Source: Dyella choica (GTDB lineage: Bacteria; Pseudomonadota; Gammaproteobacteria; Xanthomonadales; Rhodanobacteraceae). Taken from it: 64,000 nt of DNA. The notes below the pieces were generated by a model. That model ran no database searches. It was given only the letters and a program-made list of their open reading frames with translations, and had not been told where the DNA came from. Position 1 is the stretch's first letter, and each line of letters starts with the position of its first letter. Made by a program: the position numbers and the translations under genes. This document shows, in pieces, positions 1-8,672 of the stretch. The stretch spans positions 124,001 through 188,000 of the forward strand of contig NZ_RYYV01000007.1 of assembly GCF_003977665.1 (NCBI RefSeq). Reading direction: 5' to 3'.

Positions 1-144
1 GAGCTCACCCAGCAGGGTATGAAAGGCGCCGCCCAGCGGGCCGCTCATGCCGGCGTGCAAGCGCGGGTTCTGGCTCAAAATGGCCGCAAGCAAGGTCGAC
101 CCGGACCTGGGCAGGCCCGAGATGAAATGAAACCGGCGTTCCAT
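1..144 (-). CDS. Sulfotransferase family protein, N-terminal part only
   Basis: The reading frame starts with an ATG at 144 and runs off the window start, giving the first 48 residues. The start MERRFHFISGLPRSGSTLL contains the P-loop-like GLPRSGSTLL motif that binds the 5'-phosphosulfate of PAPS in sulfotransferases. Family members move sulfate to a carbohydrate, lipid or protein acceptor; many bacterial ones are fused to TPR repeats, which cannot be checked here. It lies on the same strand as, and downstream of, the two-component pair, but 213 bp with a palindromic repeat separate them, so it is probably a separate unit. The family call is good; the acceptor is unknown. Confidence 0.75.
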   Translation of the reverse strand, partial: MERRFHFISGLPRSGSTLLAAILSQNPRLHAGMSGPLGGAFHTLLGEL

Positions 145-262
145 CGGTTGTCCCCTGTTTCCGCGCACGGCCGCTCCTCGCCGTGTCACGCGATTCAATT
201 ATGTGAAGTGCATCACTGCTTTGGGTGGCGCACAGCTTGTTGCCTGCGGCGCCGAGCGTCCA

Positions 263-278
263 TCCCCGAGCTCGGGGA
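263..278. repeat. Perfect 16-bp palindrome upstream of the sulfotransferase gene
   Basis: TCCCCGAGCTCGGGGA is fully self-complementary with no loop, about 120 bp upstream of the sulfotransferase start at 144. It could be an operator or a chance GC-rich palindrome; nothing else supports a role. Confidence 0.3.
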
Positions 279-293
279 GCGTCTACCTGGCGC

Positions 294-362
294 GTAGGCT
301 GGGATGGCAATCCCAGCATCGGGATGTCGCGTAGAAAGCTGGGATTGTCATCCCAGCCTACG
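294..362. repeat. Palindromic repeat family A, copy 1 (GTAGGCTGGGAT type)
   Basis: Two inverted arms face each other: GTAGGCTGGGATGGCAATCC at the left and GGGATTGTCATCCCAGCCTA near the right end. Each arm is itself a small hairpin (GCTGGGAT / ATCCCAGC). It lies just past the histidine kinase stop. The same unit recurs at 8579, 17293, 21590, 39523 and 40487, as expected of REP-type elements in Xanthomonadales. Confidence 0.85.
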
Positions 363-2199
363 CAGGGAGCGGGACGACCAATCTCAGGGTGACCCCAGCG
401 CCCGGTTTGGCATCCAGCACCCAACTGCCGCCAAGGCGGTGCGCGCGGGCATTCAAGCTGCCGAGACCGGCGCCACTGCCGGTGGCGCGAGCGATGGCCG
501 TGTCGAAGCCGCGGCCGTTGTCTTCCACCGTGACTTGCAGGTTGGCCTCGGCGGCCAGCATGGTCACCTGCACGCGTGTCGCGCCACTATGCTTCAGGAC
601 GTTGGTGAGCGTTTCCTGCAAAAAGCGCAGCAAGTCCAGTTGCTGCGCAGCACCCAGTTGCAAACCTTCCAGCGCTTGGAGCTGCCAGCGTGCTTCGATG
701 TCGATCGCATCCAGGCGTTGCGTCCACCGGTGGCGGAACGGTCCCAACAACTGGGCCAGGTCCCGGCTGTGATCCTGCGCCGTGGTGTCGATGACCAGGC
801 GCAAGTCGTCACGCAACTCTTTCAGCGTCTCGACGGTGGGTTTGGCTCCCTGCTCGGAGGCCGGATGCTCCAGGGCCGCGATAGTGCTGACCAGGCTGCC
901 GCCGAAACCATCGTGCAGATCGCGCACCAGGTTCAGGCGCTCGCCCATGCGGGTGGCCGCCAGCGCCGATGCATGCTCGCGCTCGAGGCTGATGGACAGT
1001 TCAGTCGTCGCGGCAGCGACTTCGGCCTGCAGCTCGGCATTGAAGCCGTCCACGCGGCGCATCGCGGCGGAGAACCGGTACGCCAGGACGAAGCCCATGC
1101 CGACCAGCGTGAACGGCGCCGTCAGCGCCAGCAGATAAATGCGGTCGTGCACCAGTTCGTAGAACAGCAGGATATCGTGTGCCGATGCAACCATGGGAAT
1201 GACCAGGCACAAGGCCAACACTCGCTGGTCGGTTCTCCGGCTGCGCCACGCGTGGAGCATGAACGTGGGCAGTGCGATGTAGTAGATCAGCGATGCGACG
1301 GCGATCCACGGCCCGCGCAAGGAACCCACCCAACCGGGCGCCCCCAGTGCACCGGCGAACGCGAACAAGGACAACGCGAACAGAACGCGCTCCAAACGTG
1401 GCCAGCGCCGTTCGCAATAGCGCAGCAGAAACACCGCGAAGCTGCACACATAGGCCACGTAGACGGCGACGTTGAAAGCCTCGAAACCATCCGTGCCGGA
1501 GAAGGGCCACACATCCGAGGCGATGTAGTTCCACTCGAACAGCGCACCGATCAGCACGTTGAGCGCATACCAGCCGTAAGTGGCGTCCTTGCGGCGGAAC
1601 AGCCACATCATCAGGAACACGCCACCCAGTACCGCACTGATCGCGAAATCGAAAAAGCGCAGCTGGTAGCGCGCCAGCCAGGCCTGGCGATATTCCGCAT
1701 AAGCCTGCTGCGGATCACCGTAGCGAACGGTTCCCAGGCCGGGCTGGTAAGCCGCCAGGCCCGACACGCGAATCAACACGATGTTGTCGCCGGATCGCAA
1801 CAAGGGCTGGTCGAGCAAAAAATACTGGGGTGCGACCCAGCTGCGCGAAAGCGGCTCGGTCAGGCCGGGATCGCGGTGAACCAGGCTGCCGTTGACGTAG
1901 ACCGCATCGGCAAGGCACACATAGTCGAGCAACAAGCCGATCGGCTGGCTCGCGTCGCGCACATGCATGTGCAAGCGATACCAGACCACACCGTCATGAG
2001 CCGGCCAACGCTTGCTCCAATCATCCAGCAGGCTTACCGGCATCCAGCCCTCAACCGGTGCATCGTTGGCTTGCCAGCTCCCCCGTACGGCATCGGCTTG
2101 GGTCAGGGTCACCAGCGCATCGCGATCGGTCGCACCGTGAGACGCGCACCCGGCCAAAACCCCCAACAGGAAGAGGCCGACCAGGACGCGCCACGTCAC
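358..2199 (-). CDS. Membrane sensor histidine kinase, 7TM-DISM type, NarL-family kinase core
   Basis: A 613-residue sensor kinase. The N-terminus has a lipoprotein-like signal (LLGVLAGC), followed by an extracytoplasmic beta-rich region (about 25-175) and some seven hydrophobic segments (about 185-385), matching the 7TMR-DISM architecture. The HisKA_3 box LVRDLHDGFGGSL places the phosphoaccepting His near 429. The ATPase domain shows an N-box (FLQETLTNVLKHSG) and glycine boxes (VEDNGRGFD, GSGAGLGS). It overlaps the upstream response regulator by 4 bp (ATGA), so the two are co-translated. The ligand is unknown; in this family the DISM periplasmic domain is thought to bind carbohydrates or other small molecules. 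Confidence 0.9.
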   Translation of the reverse strand: MTWRVLVGLFLLGVLAGCASHGATDRDALVTLTQADAVRGSWQANDAPVEGWMPVSLLDDWSKRWPAHDGVVWYRLHMHVRDASQPIGLLLDYVCLADAVYVNGSLVHRDPGLTEPLSRSWVAPQYFLLDQPLLRSGDNIVLIRVSGLAAYQPGLGTVRYGDPQQAYAEYRQAWLARYQLRFFDFAISAVLGGVFLMMWLFRRKDATYGWYALNVLIGALFEWNYIASDVWPFSGTDGFEAFNVAVYVAYVCSFAVFLLRYCERRWPRLERVLFALSLFAFAGALGAPGWVGSLRGPWIAVASLIYYIALPTFMLHAWRSRRTDQRVLALCLVIPMVASAHDILLFYELVHDRIYLLALTAPFTLVGMGFVLAYRFSAAMRRVDGFNAELQAEVAAATTELSISLEREHASALAATRMGERLNLVRDLHDGFGGSLVSTIAALEHPASEQGAKPTVETLKELRDDLRLVIDTTAQDHSRDLAQLLGPFRHRWTQRLDAIDIEARWQLQALEGLQLGAAQQLDLLRFLQETLTNVLKHSGATRVQVTMLAAEANLQVTVEDNGRGFDTAIARATGSGAGLGSLNARAHRLGGSWVLDAKPGAGVTLRLVVPLPA

Positions 2200-2861
2200 T
2201 TGAGCAACCCGAGGGAGTTGGCTTCGAAGACGGCCGCCATGCGCGAGTTCACCGCCAGCTTGCGATAGATCTTCTTGGTGTGATCCTCGATGGTGAAGCG
2301 CGACAGCCCGGTCATGGTGGCGATTTCGGGGTTGCTGTAGCCACGCGCGACCAGATGAAGAACTTCCAGCTCTCGCTCTGAAAGCTGTGGCGTGGGCGCG
2401 GTAACGGTCTCGACAACGGGTGCGGGCGTCGTCACCTGGGCCAGGATGCGCCGCGCGATCACCGGATCGATTGGGGCGCCTCCGCGTCGCAGGCTTTTCA
2501 GCGACAGGCCCAGCTCGATGTCTTCGCTTTCCTTGAGCAGGTAGCCGGTCGCCCCGCTGCGTAGCGCTGCCAGCACGGTGTCCTCGTGGCCCCAGCTGGA
2601 GATCACCACCGAAACGGTATCAGGGGCGTGCACGTGCAACCAGGCGATGACATCCACCCCATTGCCATCGGGCAGGCCCACGTCGACCAATGCCAGGGCG
2701 AAACGTCCCTCCCGGGTCGCCGCTATCGCCGATGCCACCGAATCGGCCATTGCAATAACGGCCTCGGTGCCGAGCAGCCCGACCAGTAGCGCATGCAGAC
2801 GGCGCCGAGTGGCCGGATCGTCTTCGACGATGAGCGTCGGACTCAGCTCTATCGATGTCAT
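2196..2861 (-). CDS. LuxR/NarL-family response regulator
   Basis: A 221-residue two-domain regulator. The receiver domain (1-125) has the acidic pair EDD near 13-15, the phosphoacceptor Asp at about 60 (LALVDVGLPDG) and a conserved Lys (LLKESED). The C-terminal LuxR-type helix-turn-helix is clear (LSERELEVLHLVARGYSNPEIA). It is the first gene of the pair and overlaps the histidine kinase by 4 bp, so it is almost certainly that kinase's partner. Its targets are unknown; no gene next to the operon is an obvious one. Confidence 0.92.
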   Translation of the reverse strand: MTSIELSPTLIVEDDPATRRRLHALLVGLLGTEAVIAMADSVASAIAATREGRFALALVDVGLPDGNGVDVIAWLHVHAPDTVSVVISSWGHEDTVLAALRSGATGYLLKESEDIELGLSLKSLRRGGAPIDPVIARRILAQVTTPAPVVETVTAPTPQLSERELEVLHLVARGYSNPEIATMTGLSRFTIEDHTKKIYRKLAVNSRMAAVFEANSLGLLK

Positions 2862-2979
2862 TGACTGCCCTGCCCGATCGCTAGCTCTACCGATTGTGGA
2901 TTATGCGTTAGGCGTCCCTTTTTGCGGAGAACCTGCTTACTTCATGCGGTGACTGAACAGGGCAGGTCAGCAGGATTTT

Positions 2980-4791
2980 TCATCGGCTCGGCGACAGTTC
3001 CACGGATTGCAGCTTTACCGGCAACGCGGCACCCTGTTGGAACGGCGCCGATGGCGTCAGCTCCACCTGCATGGCGTAAGGGTGGTTGGTGCGAATGCGA
3101 CGGATGCGTACCACCTGGCTAGCAGCTACTTGCCCGTCCGTGGTCGCGGCGAGATCCAGCGGGTAGCGCTGGCCGTCGACCCACAGGTTCATTCGAGCGT
3201 GCTCGCTTGCAGCCGAGTAGCGCAGAGTGAGTGCATAGCTGTCCGCCTTGGCGTCCAGCTGCCAGCTCAGCTTGTAGAGCGTAGCCGGTGCTTCATAACC
3301 CTCGCCGTTGTAGTTGAGATATCGCTCGGCTTGCGCCGGCTGCAAAAGGAAGCTGCCGTCGGCTGACGCGGCGATCATCTCGGGGCGCACGCGCAACGGC
3401 CCCTTGAGCGGCAGCACGATGACCGGCATGAAGGCATTCACGTTGTCGTCGCTGGCAGCAGGCCAGTTGGCGAGATGATCCAGCGCAATGCTTATGTCGT
3501 GGCCGTTGCGTTGCACTTCCACCGTTGACCCAGGCGAACCCAATCGATACGCGGCGCCGAATGTGGTGTCGGCCAAGCCTGGCACGCGCAGCTGATGATT
3601 CGGCGGCAGCTTGTTGACGAACAAATAAAGCGCCTGCGAGCCGACTGTTGCGTAGCCGAAATCCAACGCCGCAAATGGTTGTTTGCGCGTGGCGTAGATG
3701 GCTTCACCGTTACGTTTCAACCAGGTACCCATGCCTTGCAATACCTGCGCCTCGTACGGCACAACCGAGCCATCGCCTTCCGGGCCGATATTGAGGATGT
3801 AGTTGCCGCCCTGGCTGACCACGCGCACCAGGCGCGTGATGTTCTCGCGGAGCTTGCCCGGCAGGTCTGCTCGTTGCTGCCACGAGCGATAGCCCCAGGT
3901 CTCAGGGAACATGGAGGCGGGTGATTGCCACGGCAGTTCCATGCCGACATCGGGCTCCGCGTTGTCGCCCATCACGGCGAAGTCGCCGTAGGCATTCCAC
4001 ACGCGGCCGGAGATCATGGTTTGCGGCTGCAGGGCATGCACGGTGTGAGCGAAGTGGGCGCTTTGCGCGGGCGTGGGCTTGCCCATGTCGAACCAGATTT
4101 CCGCGATGGGGCCGTAATGGCTCAGCAACTCCTTGAGCTGGGCCACGTTGAAGGCCTCCTGCCCAGGCGTGATCGGATTGCTGTTGCCTTCGATGTAGGT
4201 ATTGCCACCCGGGTGATGCCAATCGATGGTCGAGTAATACACGCCGAACTTCAGGCCGGCGCGCGCGCAAGCCTCGGCCAGCTCCTTCACGATGTCCCGG
4301 TGATAAGGCGTGCCGTCCACCGCGTTGTAGGACGTCTGCGCGGTCTGGAACAGGTTGAAGCCGTCGTGATGCTTGGCGGTGATCACGATGAATTTCATGC
4401 CATTCGCCTTGGCCAGTGCAACGATCGCATCGGGATCGAATTGCTGCGGATCGAACTGTTGGACGAGCGCTTCGTAGTCCTGCGGGGGAATCGGCGCGTT
4501 GGCGAGAATCTGTTCGCTATAGCCATTGTCCACGCGCTTGCCTTGCCACTTGCCGCCGGCAATGGAATACAGCCCGAAGTGAATGAACATGCCGAACTTG
4601 CGGTCCTGCCAGTCCTTGATGGTTTGCGCGCTGGGGCCGGAGCCGGGCGGCGGCTGGGGCTGGTCGAGAGGGCGGCGGATCGCGGTGGTTGCCGCCATTG
4701 ATGATGGTGCTGCGATAGCGCCCTGTGCGCAGCACGCCATGGATGCGACAAGCCATAGTGCGATTTGCTTACGTGCCCTAACAATCCCCAT
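2980..4791 (-). CDS. Alpha-L-fucosidase, glycoside hydrolase family 29
   Basis: A 603-residue secreted glycosidase. A signal peptide (about 1-27, ending CAQGAIAAP) is followed by the GH29 barrel beginning near KDWQDRKFGMFIHFGLYSI. Diagnostic stretches include FIVITAKHHDGFNLF and EIWFDMG, where Asp235 is the expected nucleophile. A beta-sandwich region follows the barrel. Family members release alpha-linked L-fucose from glycans. It stands alone, with no fucose transport or catabolism genes nearby, which suggests scavenging from host or environmental glycoconjugates in the periplasm or outside. Linkage specificity cannot be read from the sequence. Confidence 0.93.
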   Translation of the reverse strand: MGIVRARKQIALWLVASMACCAQGAIAAPSSMAATTAIRRPLDQPQPPPGSGPSAQTIKDWQDRKFGMFIHFGLYSIAGGKWQGKRVDNGYSEQILANAPIPPQDYEALVQQFDPQQFDPDAIVALAKANGMKFIVITAKHHDGFNLFQTAQTSYNAVDGTPYHRDIVKELAEACARAGLKFGVYYSTIDWHHPGGNTYIEGNSNPITPGQEAFNVAQLKELLSHYGPIAEIWFDMGKPTPAQSAHFAHTVHALQPQTMISGRVWNAYGDFAVMGDNAEPDVGMELPWQSPASMFPETWGYRSWQQRADLPGKLRENITRLVRVVSQGGNYILNIGPEGDGSVVPYEAQVLQGMGTWLKRNGEAIYATRKQPFAALDFGYATVGSQALYLFVNKLPPNHQLRVPGLADTTFGAAYRLGSPGSTVEVQRNGHDISIALDHLANWPAASDDNVNAFMPVIVLPLKGPLRVRPEMIAASADGSFLLQPAQAERYLNYNGEGYEAPATLYKLSWQLDAKADSYALTLRYSAASEHARMNLWVDGQRYPLDLAATTDGQVAASQVVRIRRIRTNHPYAMQVELTPSAPFQQGAALPVKLQSVELSPSR

Positions 4792-4901
4792 GCGAGCTTC
4801 GCCCCTGCCTTGAAAGTGAATGCGAAGGGCGACCTTGCCATGAAAGCGGGATTATCGGGGCAAACTCGCGAATGACTAATTCGCGGGCAGCTTGAGCCAA
4901 A

Positions 4902-5031
4902 CCTCGCCGTCATTTCGGCGCAGGCCGGAATCCAGTTTTAATACGTCGTGCGAAGCACCCAAAACCTGGTTTAGTGTCCTTCGGACGCGTATTTGAACTG
5001 GATTCCGGCCTGCGCCGGAATGACGGTGAGG
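4902..5031. repeat. Palindromic repeat family C, copy 1 (about 130 bp)
   Basis: The stretch opens with GTCATTTCGGCGCAGGCCGG and closes with the inverse, CCGGCCTGCGCCGGAATGAC. It is nearly identical across its length to 45232-45361, including the centre (GTGTCCTTCGG and CGCGTATTT). Together with the terminator at 5086 it accounts for most of the 343-bp gap between the fucosidase and glnA; I see no gene there. Confidence 0.85.
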
Positions 5032-5085
5032 CGGGATCTGCTTGGCGCGTAAATGTGCGTATCTCGTCTTATGCCGCACAAACAA

Positions 5086-5109
5086 CAACGGGCGCCGAAG
5101 CGCCCGTTG
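5086..5109 (-). terminator. Rho-independent terminator of glnA
   Basis: A perfect 10-bp stem (CAACGGGCGC / GCGCCCGTTG) with a CGAA loop lies 26 bp past the glnA stop. On the minus strand it is followed by the T-rich run TTGTTTG. Confidence 0.8.
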
Positions 5110-5134
5110 CATGCATACCCAAACGCAAGCGCGA

Positions 5135-6544
5135 TCAGATCGCGTAGTACATCTGGAATTCCAGCGGATGGGTGCTGGCGCGGTAGCGCGTCACTTCCTG
5201 CATCTTCAGTTCGATGTAGGCATCGATGAAGTCGTCGGTGAACACGCCGCCGGCCTTGAGGAAGTCGCGGTCCTTGTCCAGCGCTTCCAGCGCGCCGTCG
5301 AGGCTGGAGCACACCTGCGGGATGTTCTTCTCTTCTTCCGGCGGCAGGTCGTACAGGTCCTTGTCGGCCGGCGCACCCGGATCGATCTTGTTCAGGATAC
5401 CGTCGAGGCCGGCCATCATCAGCGCGGTGAAGGTGAGGTAACCGGACTGGATCGGGTCGGGGAAGCGCACTTCGATGCGGCGGCCCTTCGGGTTGGACAC
5501 GAACGGAATGCGGCAGCTCGCCGAGCGGTTGCGCGCGGAATAGGCCAGCATCACCGGCGCCTCGAAGCCCGGCACCAGGCGCTTGTAGCTGTTGGTGGTG
5601 GAGTTGGCGAACGCGTTGATCGCCTTGGCGTGCTTGAAGATGCCGCCGATGTACCACAGCGCGATCTGTGACAGGCCGCCGTACAGGTCGCCGGAGAACA
5701 GGTTCTTGCCGTCCTTGCTCAGCGACTGGTGCACATGCATGCCGCTGCCGTTGTCGCCGACGATCGGCTTGGGCATGAAGGTGACAGTCTTGCCGTTCTG
5801 GTGCGCCACGTTCTTGATCACGTACTTGAGCGTCATCAGCTCGTCGGCTTTCGTCACCAGCGTGTTGAACTTCACGCCGATCTCGCACTGGCCGGCATTG
5901 GCCACTTCGTGGTGGTGCACTTCCACCACCTGGCCGAGCGATTCCAGCACCTTGCACATGTCGGCGCGCAGGTCACCCAGCGAGTCGACCGGGCTGACCG
6001 GGAAGTAGCCGCCCTTCACGCCCGGACGATGGCCGCTGTTGCCTTCGTCGTACTTGAAGCGCGAACTCCACGCGGCTTCCTGCGATTCGATTTCGTAGAA
6101 CACGCGGCCCATGTCGTTCTGCCAGCGCACGGAATCGAAGATGAAGAATTCCGGCTCCGGACCGAAGTAGGCGGTGTCGGCCAGGCCGGTGGACTTCAGG
6201 TACGCCTCGGCGCGCTTGGCGATCGAGCGGGGGTCGCGGCCGTAGGCCTGCATGGTGCTCGGTTCCAGCACGTCGCAGTGCAGGACGAGCTGGGTGTGGG
6301 CGCTGAACGGATCGAGATAGGCGGTGGTCGGGTCGGGCAGCAGCACCATGTCCGATTCGTTGATGCCCTTCCAGCCGGAGATCGAGGAGCCGTCGAACAT
6401 CTTGCCGTCTTCGAAGGTCGATTCGTCGATCTGGTGGGCCGGGAAGGTCACATGGTGATGCTTGCCGAGCATGTCGGCGAAACGCAGGTCGACGAACTCG
6501 ACCTCTTTTTCCTGGATCAGGTCGAGCACTTGCTTGGCGGACAT
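5135..6544 (-). CDS. glnA: Glutamine synthetase type I
   Basis: The enzyme makes glutamine from glutamate, ammonia and ATP and is the main entry point of ammonium assimilation. The start [17 protein letters not shown] gives 469 residues, the same as E. coli GlnA; an in-frame upstream extension is ignored because it crosses the promoter. Catalytic stretches ([44 protein letters not shown]) are intact. DLYDLPPEE near residue 397 is the adenylylation site, so control by GlnE is expected. A sigma-54 promoter and two NtrC boxes lie upstream and a clear terminator follows, so it is a single-gene unit; glnL/glnG are not in the window. Confidence 0.98.
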   Translation of the reverse strand: MSAKQVLDLIQEKEVEFVDLRFADMLGKHHHVTFPAHQIDESTFEDGKMFDGSSISGWKGINESDMVLLPDPTTAYLDPFSAHTQLVLHCDVLEPSTMQAYGRDPRSIAKRAEAYLKSTGLADTAYFGPEPEFFIFDSVRWQNDMGRVFYEIESQEAAWSSRFKYDEGNSGHRPGVKGGYFPVSPVDSLGDLRADMCKVLESLGQVVEVHHHEVANAGQCEIGVKFNTLVTKADELMTLKYVIKNVAHQNGKTVTFMPKPIVGDNGSGMHVHQSLSKDGKNLFSGDLYGGLSQIALWYIGGIFKHAKAINAFANSTTNSYKRLVPGFEAPVMLAYSARNRSASCRIPFVSNPKGRRIEVRFPDPIQSGYLTFTALMMAGLDGILNKIDPGAPADKDLYDLPPEEEKNIPQVCSSLDGALEALDKDRDFLKAGGVFTDDFIDAYIELKMQEVTRYRASTHPLEFQMYYAI

Positions 6545-6589
6545 GTAAAACCTCGATGATTCGTGAAAGGGGATCGCGCGTGCTTCTGG

Positions 6590-6606
6590 AGCAAGCACCG
6601 TACCAA
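6590..6606 (-). promoter_or_regulatory. Sigma-54 promoter of glnA
   Basis: On the minus strand the sequence is TTGGTACGGTGCTTGCT. It matches the sigma-54 consensus TGGCAC-N5-TTGCW, with the invariant GG and GC exactly 10 bp apart. The predicted transcript start is near 6580, about 35 nt before the glnA ATG. Confidence 0.88.
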
Positions 6607-6667
6607 CTTCAAAAGGCCCGGAACTTCAAATGATTGCACAAAAACGGGCTTTTCGCGTATCGCTCAT

Positions 6668-6684
6668 TGCACCATGTTGGGGCA
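6668..6684 (-). promoter_or_regulatory. NtrC-binding box 1 upstream of glnA
   Basis: TGCACCATGTTGGGGCA matches the NtrC dyad TGCACC-N5-GGTGCA with one mismatch. It lies about 84 bp upstream of the sigma-54 -12 element, a typical enhancer distance. Confidence 0.8.
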
Positions 6685-6688
6685 TGTT

Positions 6689-6705
6689 TGCACCTATATG
6701 GTGCT
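6689..6705 (-). promoter_or_regulatory. NtrC-binding box 2 upstream of glnA
   Basis: TGCACCTATATGGTGCT matches the NtrC dyad with only the last base off. It is 21 bp from box 1 centre to centre, two helical turns, the arrangement expected for cooperative NtrC binding on one DNA face. Confidence 0.85.
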
Positions 6706-6768
6706 AACGAAAGACCGACCCACCCCGGCCGCCGATACCGGCCGGGGTTGCACATCCTTCGCAGCAGG

Positions 6769-7179
6769 TCAGCCCGCTTCGTTGATACGAACGTGGTTGC
6801 CGGCAGGATCGCGGAAGGCGCAATCGCGCACCCCGTACGGCTGCGCGGTCGGCTCCTGGATCACCTCGGCGCCGGTGGCCTGGATCCGCTCGAAGGCGCC
6901 GTCCAGGTCCTTGGTGGCCAGGATAATCATGCCGTAGGTGCCCTTGGCCATCATTTCGGTAATGGTGCGGCGCTCGTCCTCGGTGAGGCCGGGGGTGACG
7001 GCCGGCGGGGTCAGCACGATGGACACGCCGGGCTGGCCGGCGGGGCCGACGGTGATCCAGCGCATTCCGCCGTAGGCGACATCATTGCGGACCTCGAAAC
7101 CCAGGGTGTCGCGGTAGAAGGCCAGCGAGGCTTCCGGATCGGTTTGCGGGAGGAAGGTGGAGTGGATGCGGATGTTCAT
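6769..7179 (-). CDS. VOC (glyoxalase/bleomycin-resistance fold) family protein
   Basis: The start MNIRIHSTFLPQTDP is preferred over an upstream in-frame extension, giving 136 residues. The paired beta-alpha-beta-beta-beta repeats of the VOC fold are visible (SLAFYRDTLGFEVRNDVAYGG in the first half, FRDPAGNHVRINEAG at the end). VOC proteins bind a metal and act as isomerases, dioxygenases or drug-binding proteins, so the substrate is not predictable. It begins 29 bp after the AraC-type regulator on the same strand, so the two are probably one operon. Confidence 0.82.
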   Translation of the reverse strand: MNIRIHSTFLPQTDPEASLAFYRDTLGFEVRNDVAYGGMRWITVGPAGQPGVSIVLTPPAVTPGLTEDERRTITEMMAKGTYGMIILATKDLDGAFERIQATGAEVIQEPTAQPYGVRDCAFRDPAGNHVRINEAG

Positions 7180-7208
7180 GGGCTTGAGTCCTGCGTTGAA
7201 AGGTGCGA

Positions 7209-7664
<456 letters not shown>

Positions 7665-7777
7665 CGCGTCGCGCCGCATGGGGGTGCCTGCCGCAGTTGG
7701 CCACTCGGCAAGACGGAACTTAAGCCTTAGGCTATATCGTTTCGGCGCCGGCGTACGCCCTACCAGGAGCTTTCCGC

Positions 7778-8575
7778 GTGCACGACCTCATCCATGTGAT
7801 CCTGCTCGGCGTCATCGAGGGCATTACCGAATTCCTGCCGGTCTCCAGTACCGGACACCTGCTGATCGCCGAGAGCTTCGGACTCGGCGCGCGATCGGAC
7901 CTTTTCAACGTTGGCATCCAGGCCGGCGCCATCCTCGCCATCACGCTGATCTATTGGAAGCGCATCTGGGAATTGCTGACCCGCTGGCAGGAGCCGGCAA
8001 ACCGCAGCTATTTGCTCAAGCTGCTGGCAGCCTTCCTGATTACCTGCGCACTGGGCTTCCTGGTCACGCACTACGGCTTCAAGCTGCCTGAAACCATCAC
8101 GCCGATCGCGTGGGCCCTGCTGATCGGCGGATTCTGGATCCTGGGCGCGGAGGCCATCGCCGCCCGCCAGGTGGATCGGCGCGAGGTGACCTGGCGCGTG
8201 GCGATCCTGGTCGGCATCGCGCAGATCATCGCAGGCGTGTTTCCCGGCACTTCGCGCTCAGGCGCGACCATCTTCACCGCCATGCTCGCCGGCACCAGCA
8301 ATCGCCCCGCGGCCACGGAGTTTTCGTTCCTGGTCGGCATTCCGACCATGTATGCGGCGACCGGTTACGAACTGCTGAAGGTACTCAAGGCCGGCGATTC
8401 GATGCACGAAGACTGGGGCGCCTTGGGCGTCGGCTTCGGGGTATCGCTAGTGGTGGCGTTCATCGCGGTGAAATGGCTGCTGAGCTACATCCGCACGCAT
8501 CGCTTCACCTGGTTTGCGTGGTATCGCATCGCGCTCGGAGCGACACTGCTGCTGTTGGTGCCAGCAGGCGCTTGA
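7778..8575 (+). CDS. uppP: Undecaprenyl-diphosphatase (UppP/BacA)
   Basis: An integral membrane enzyme that dephosphorylates undecaprenyl pyrophosphate so the lipid carrier can be reused in peptidoglycan and O-antigen synthesis; it also gives bacitracin tolerance. The 265-residue length is normal. Hallmarks are the first motif EFLPVSSTGHLLIAE and the second PGTSRSGATI, both intact, within about eight hydrophobic segments. The start is a GTG at 7778 with an AGGAG sequence about 10 bp upstream. It seems to be a single gene: a palindromic repeat follows at once and the next gene is on the other strand. Confidence 0.97.
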   Translation: MHDLIHVILLGVIEGITEFLPVSSTGHLLIAESFGLGARSDLFNVGIQAGAILAITLIYWKRIWELLTRWQEPANRSYLLKLLAAFLITCALGFLVTHYGFKLPETITPIAWALLIGGFWILGAEAIAARQVDRREVTWRVAILVGIAQIIAGVFPGTSRSGATIFTAMLAGTSNRPAATEFSFLVGIPTMYAATGYELLKVLKAGDSMHEDWGALGVGFGVSLVVAFIAVKWLLSYIRTHRFTWFAWYRIALGATLLLLVPAGA

Positions 8576-8578
8576 TTC

Positions 8579-8672
8579 GTAGGCCGGGATGGCCATCGTA
8601 GGCTTACGTTGCGAATCCCAGCATTGCCATGCATGCAGCCCGCGCGATGCTGGGATTGTCATCCCAGCCTAC
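8579..8672. repeat. Palindromic repeat family A, copy 2, long form
   Basis: A repeat with outer arms GTAGGCCGGGATGGCCATCG and GATTGTCATCCCAGCCTAC and an inner pair (CCCAGCATTGC / GCGATGCTGGG). It fills the gap between the convergent uppP and LysR genes and overlaps the last codons of the LysR gene, supplying its stop. Confidence 0.85.

Noticed and set aside
304-2268. Long plus-strand ORF opposite the histidine kinase
   Set aside because: The minus strand encodes a clear kinase with all motifs; the plus-strand text is Gln/Arg/His-rich with no domain, a usual antisense artefact of high-GC DNA.
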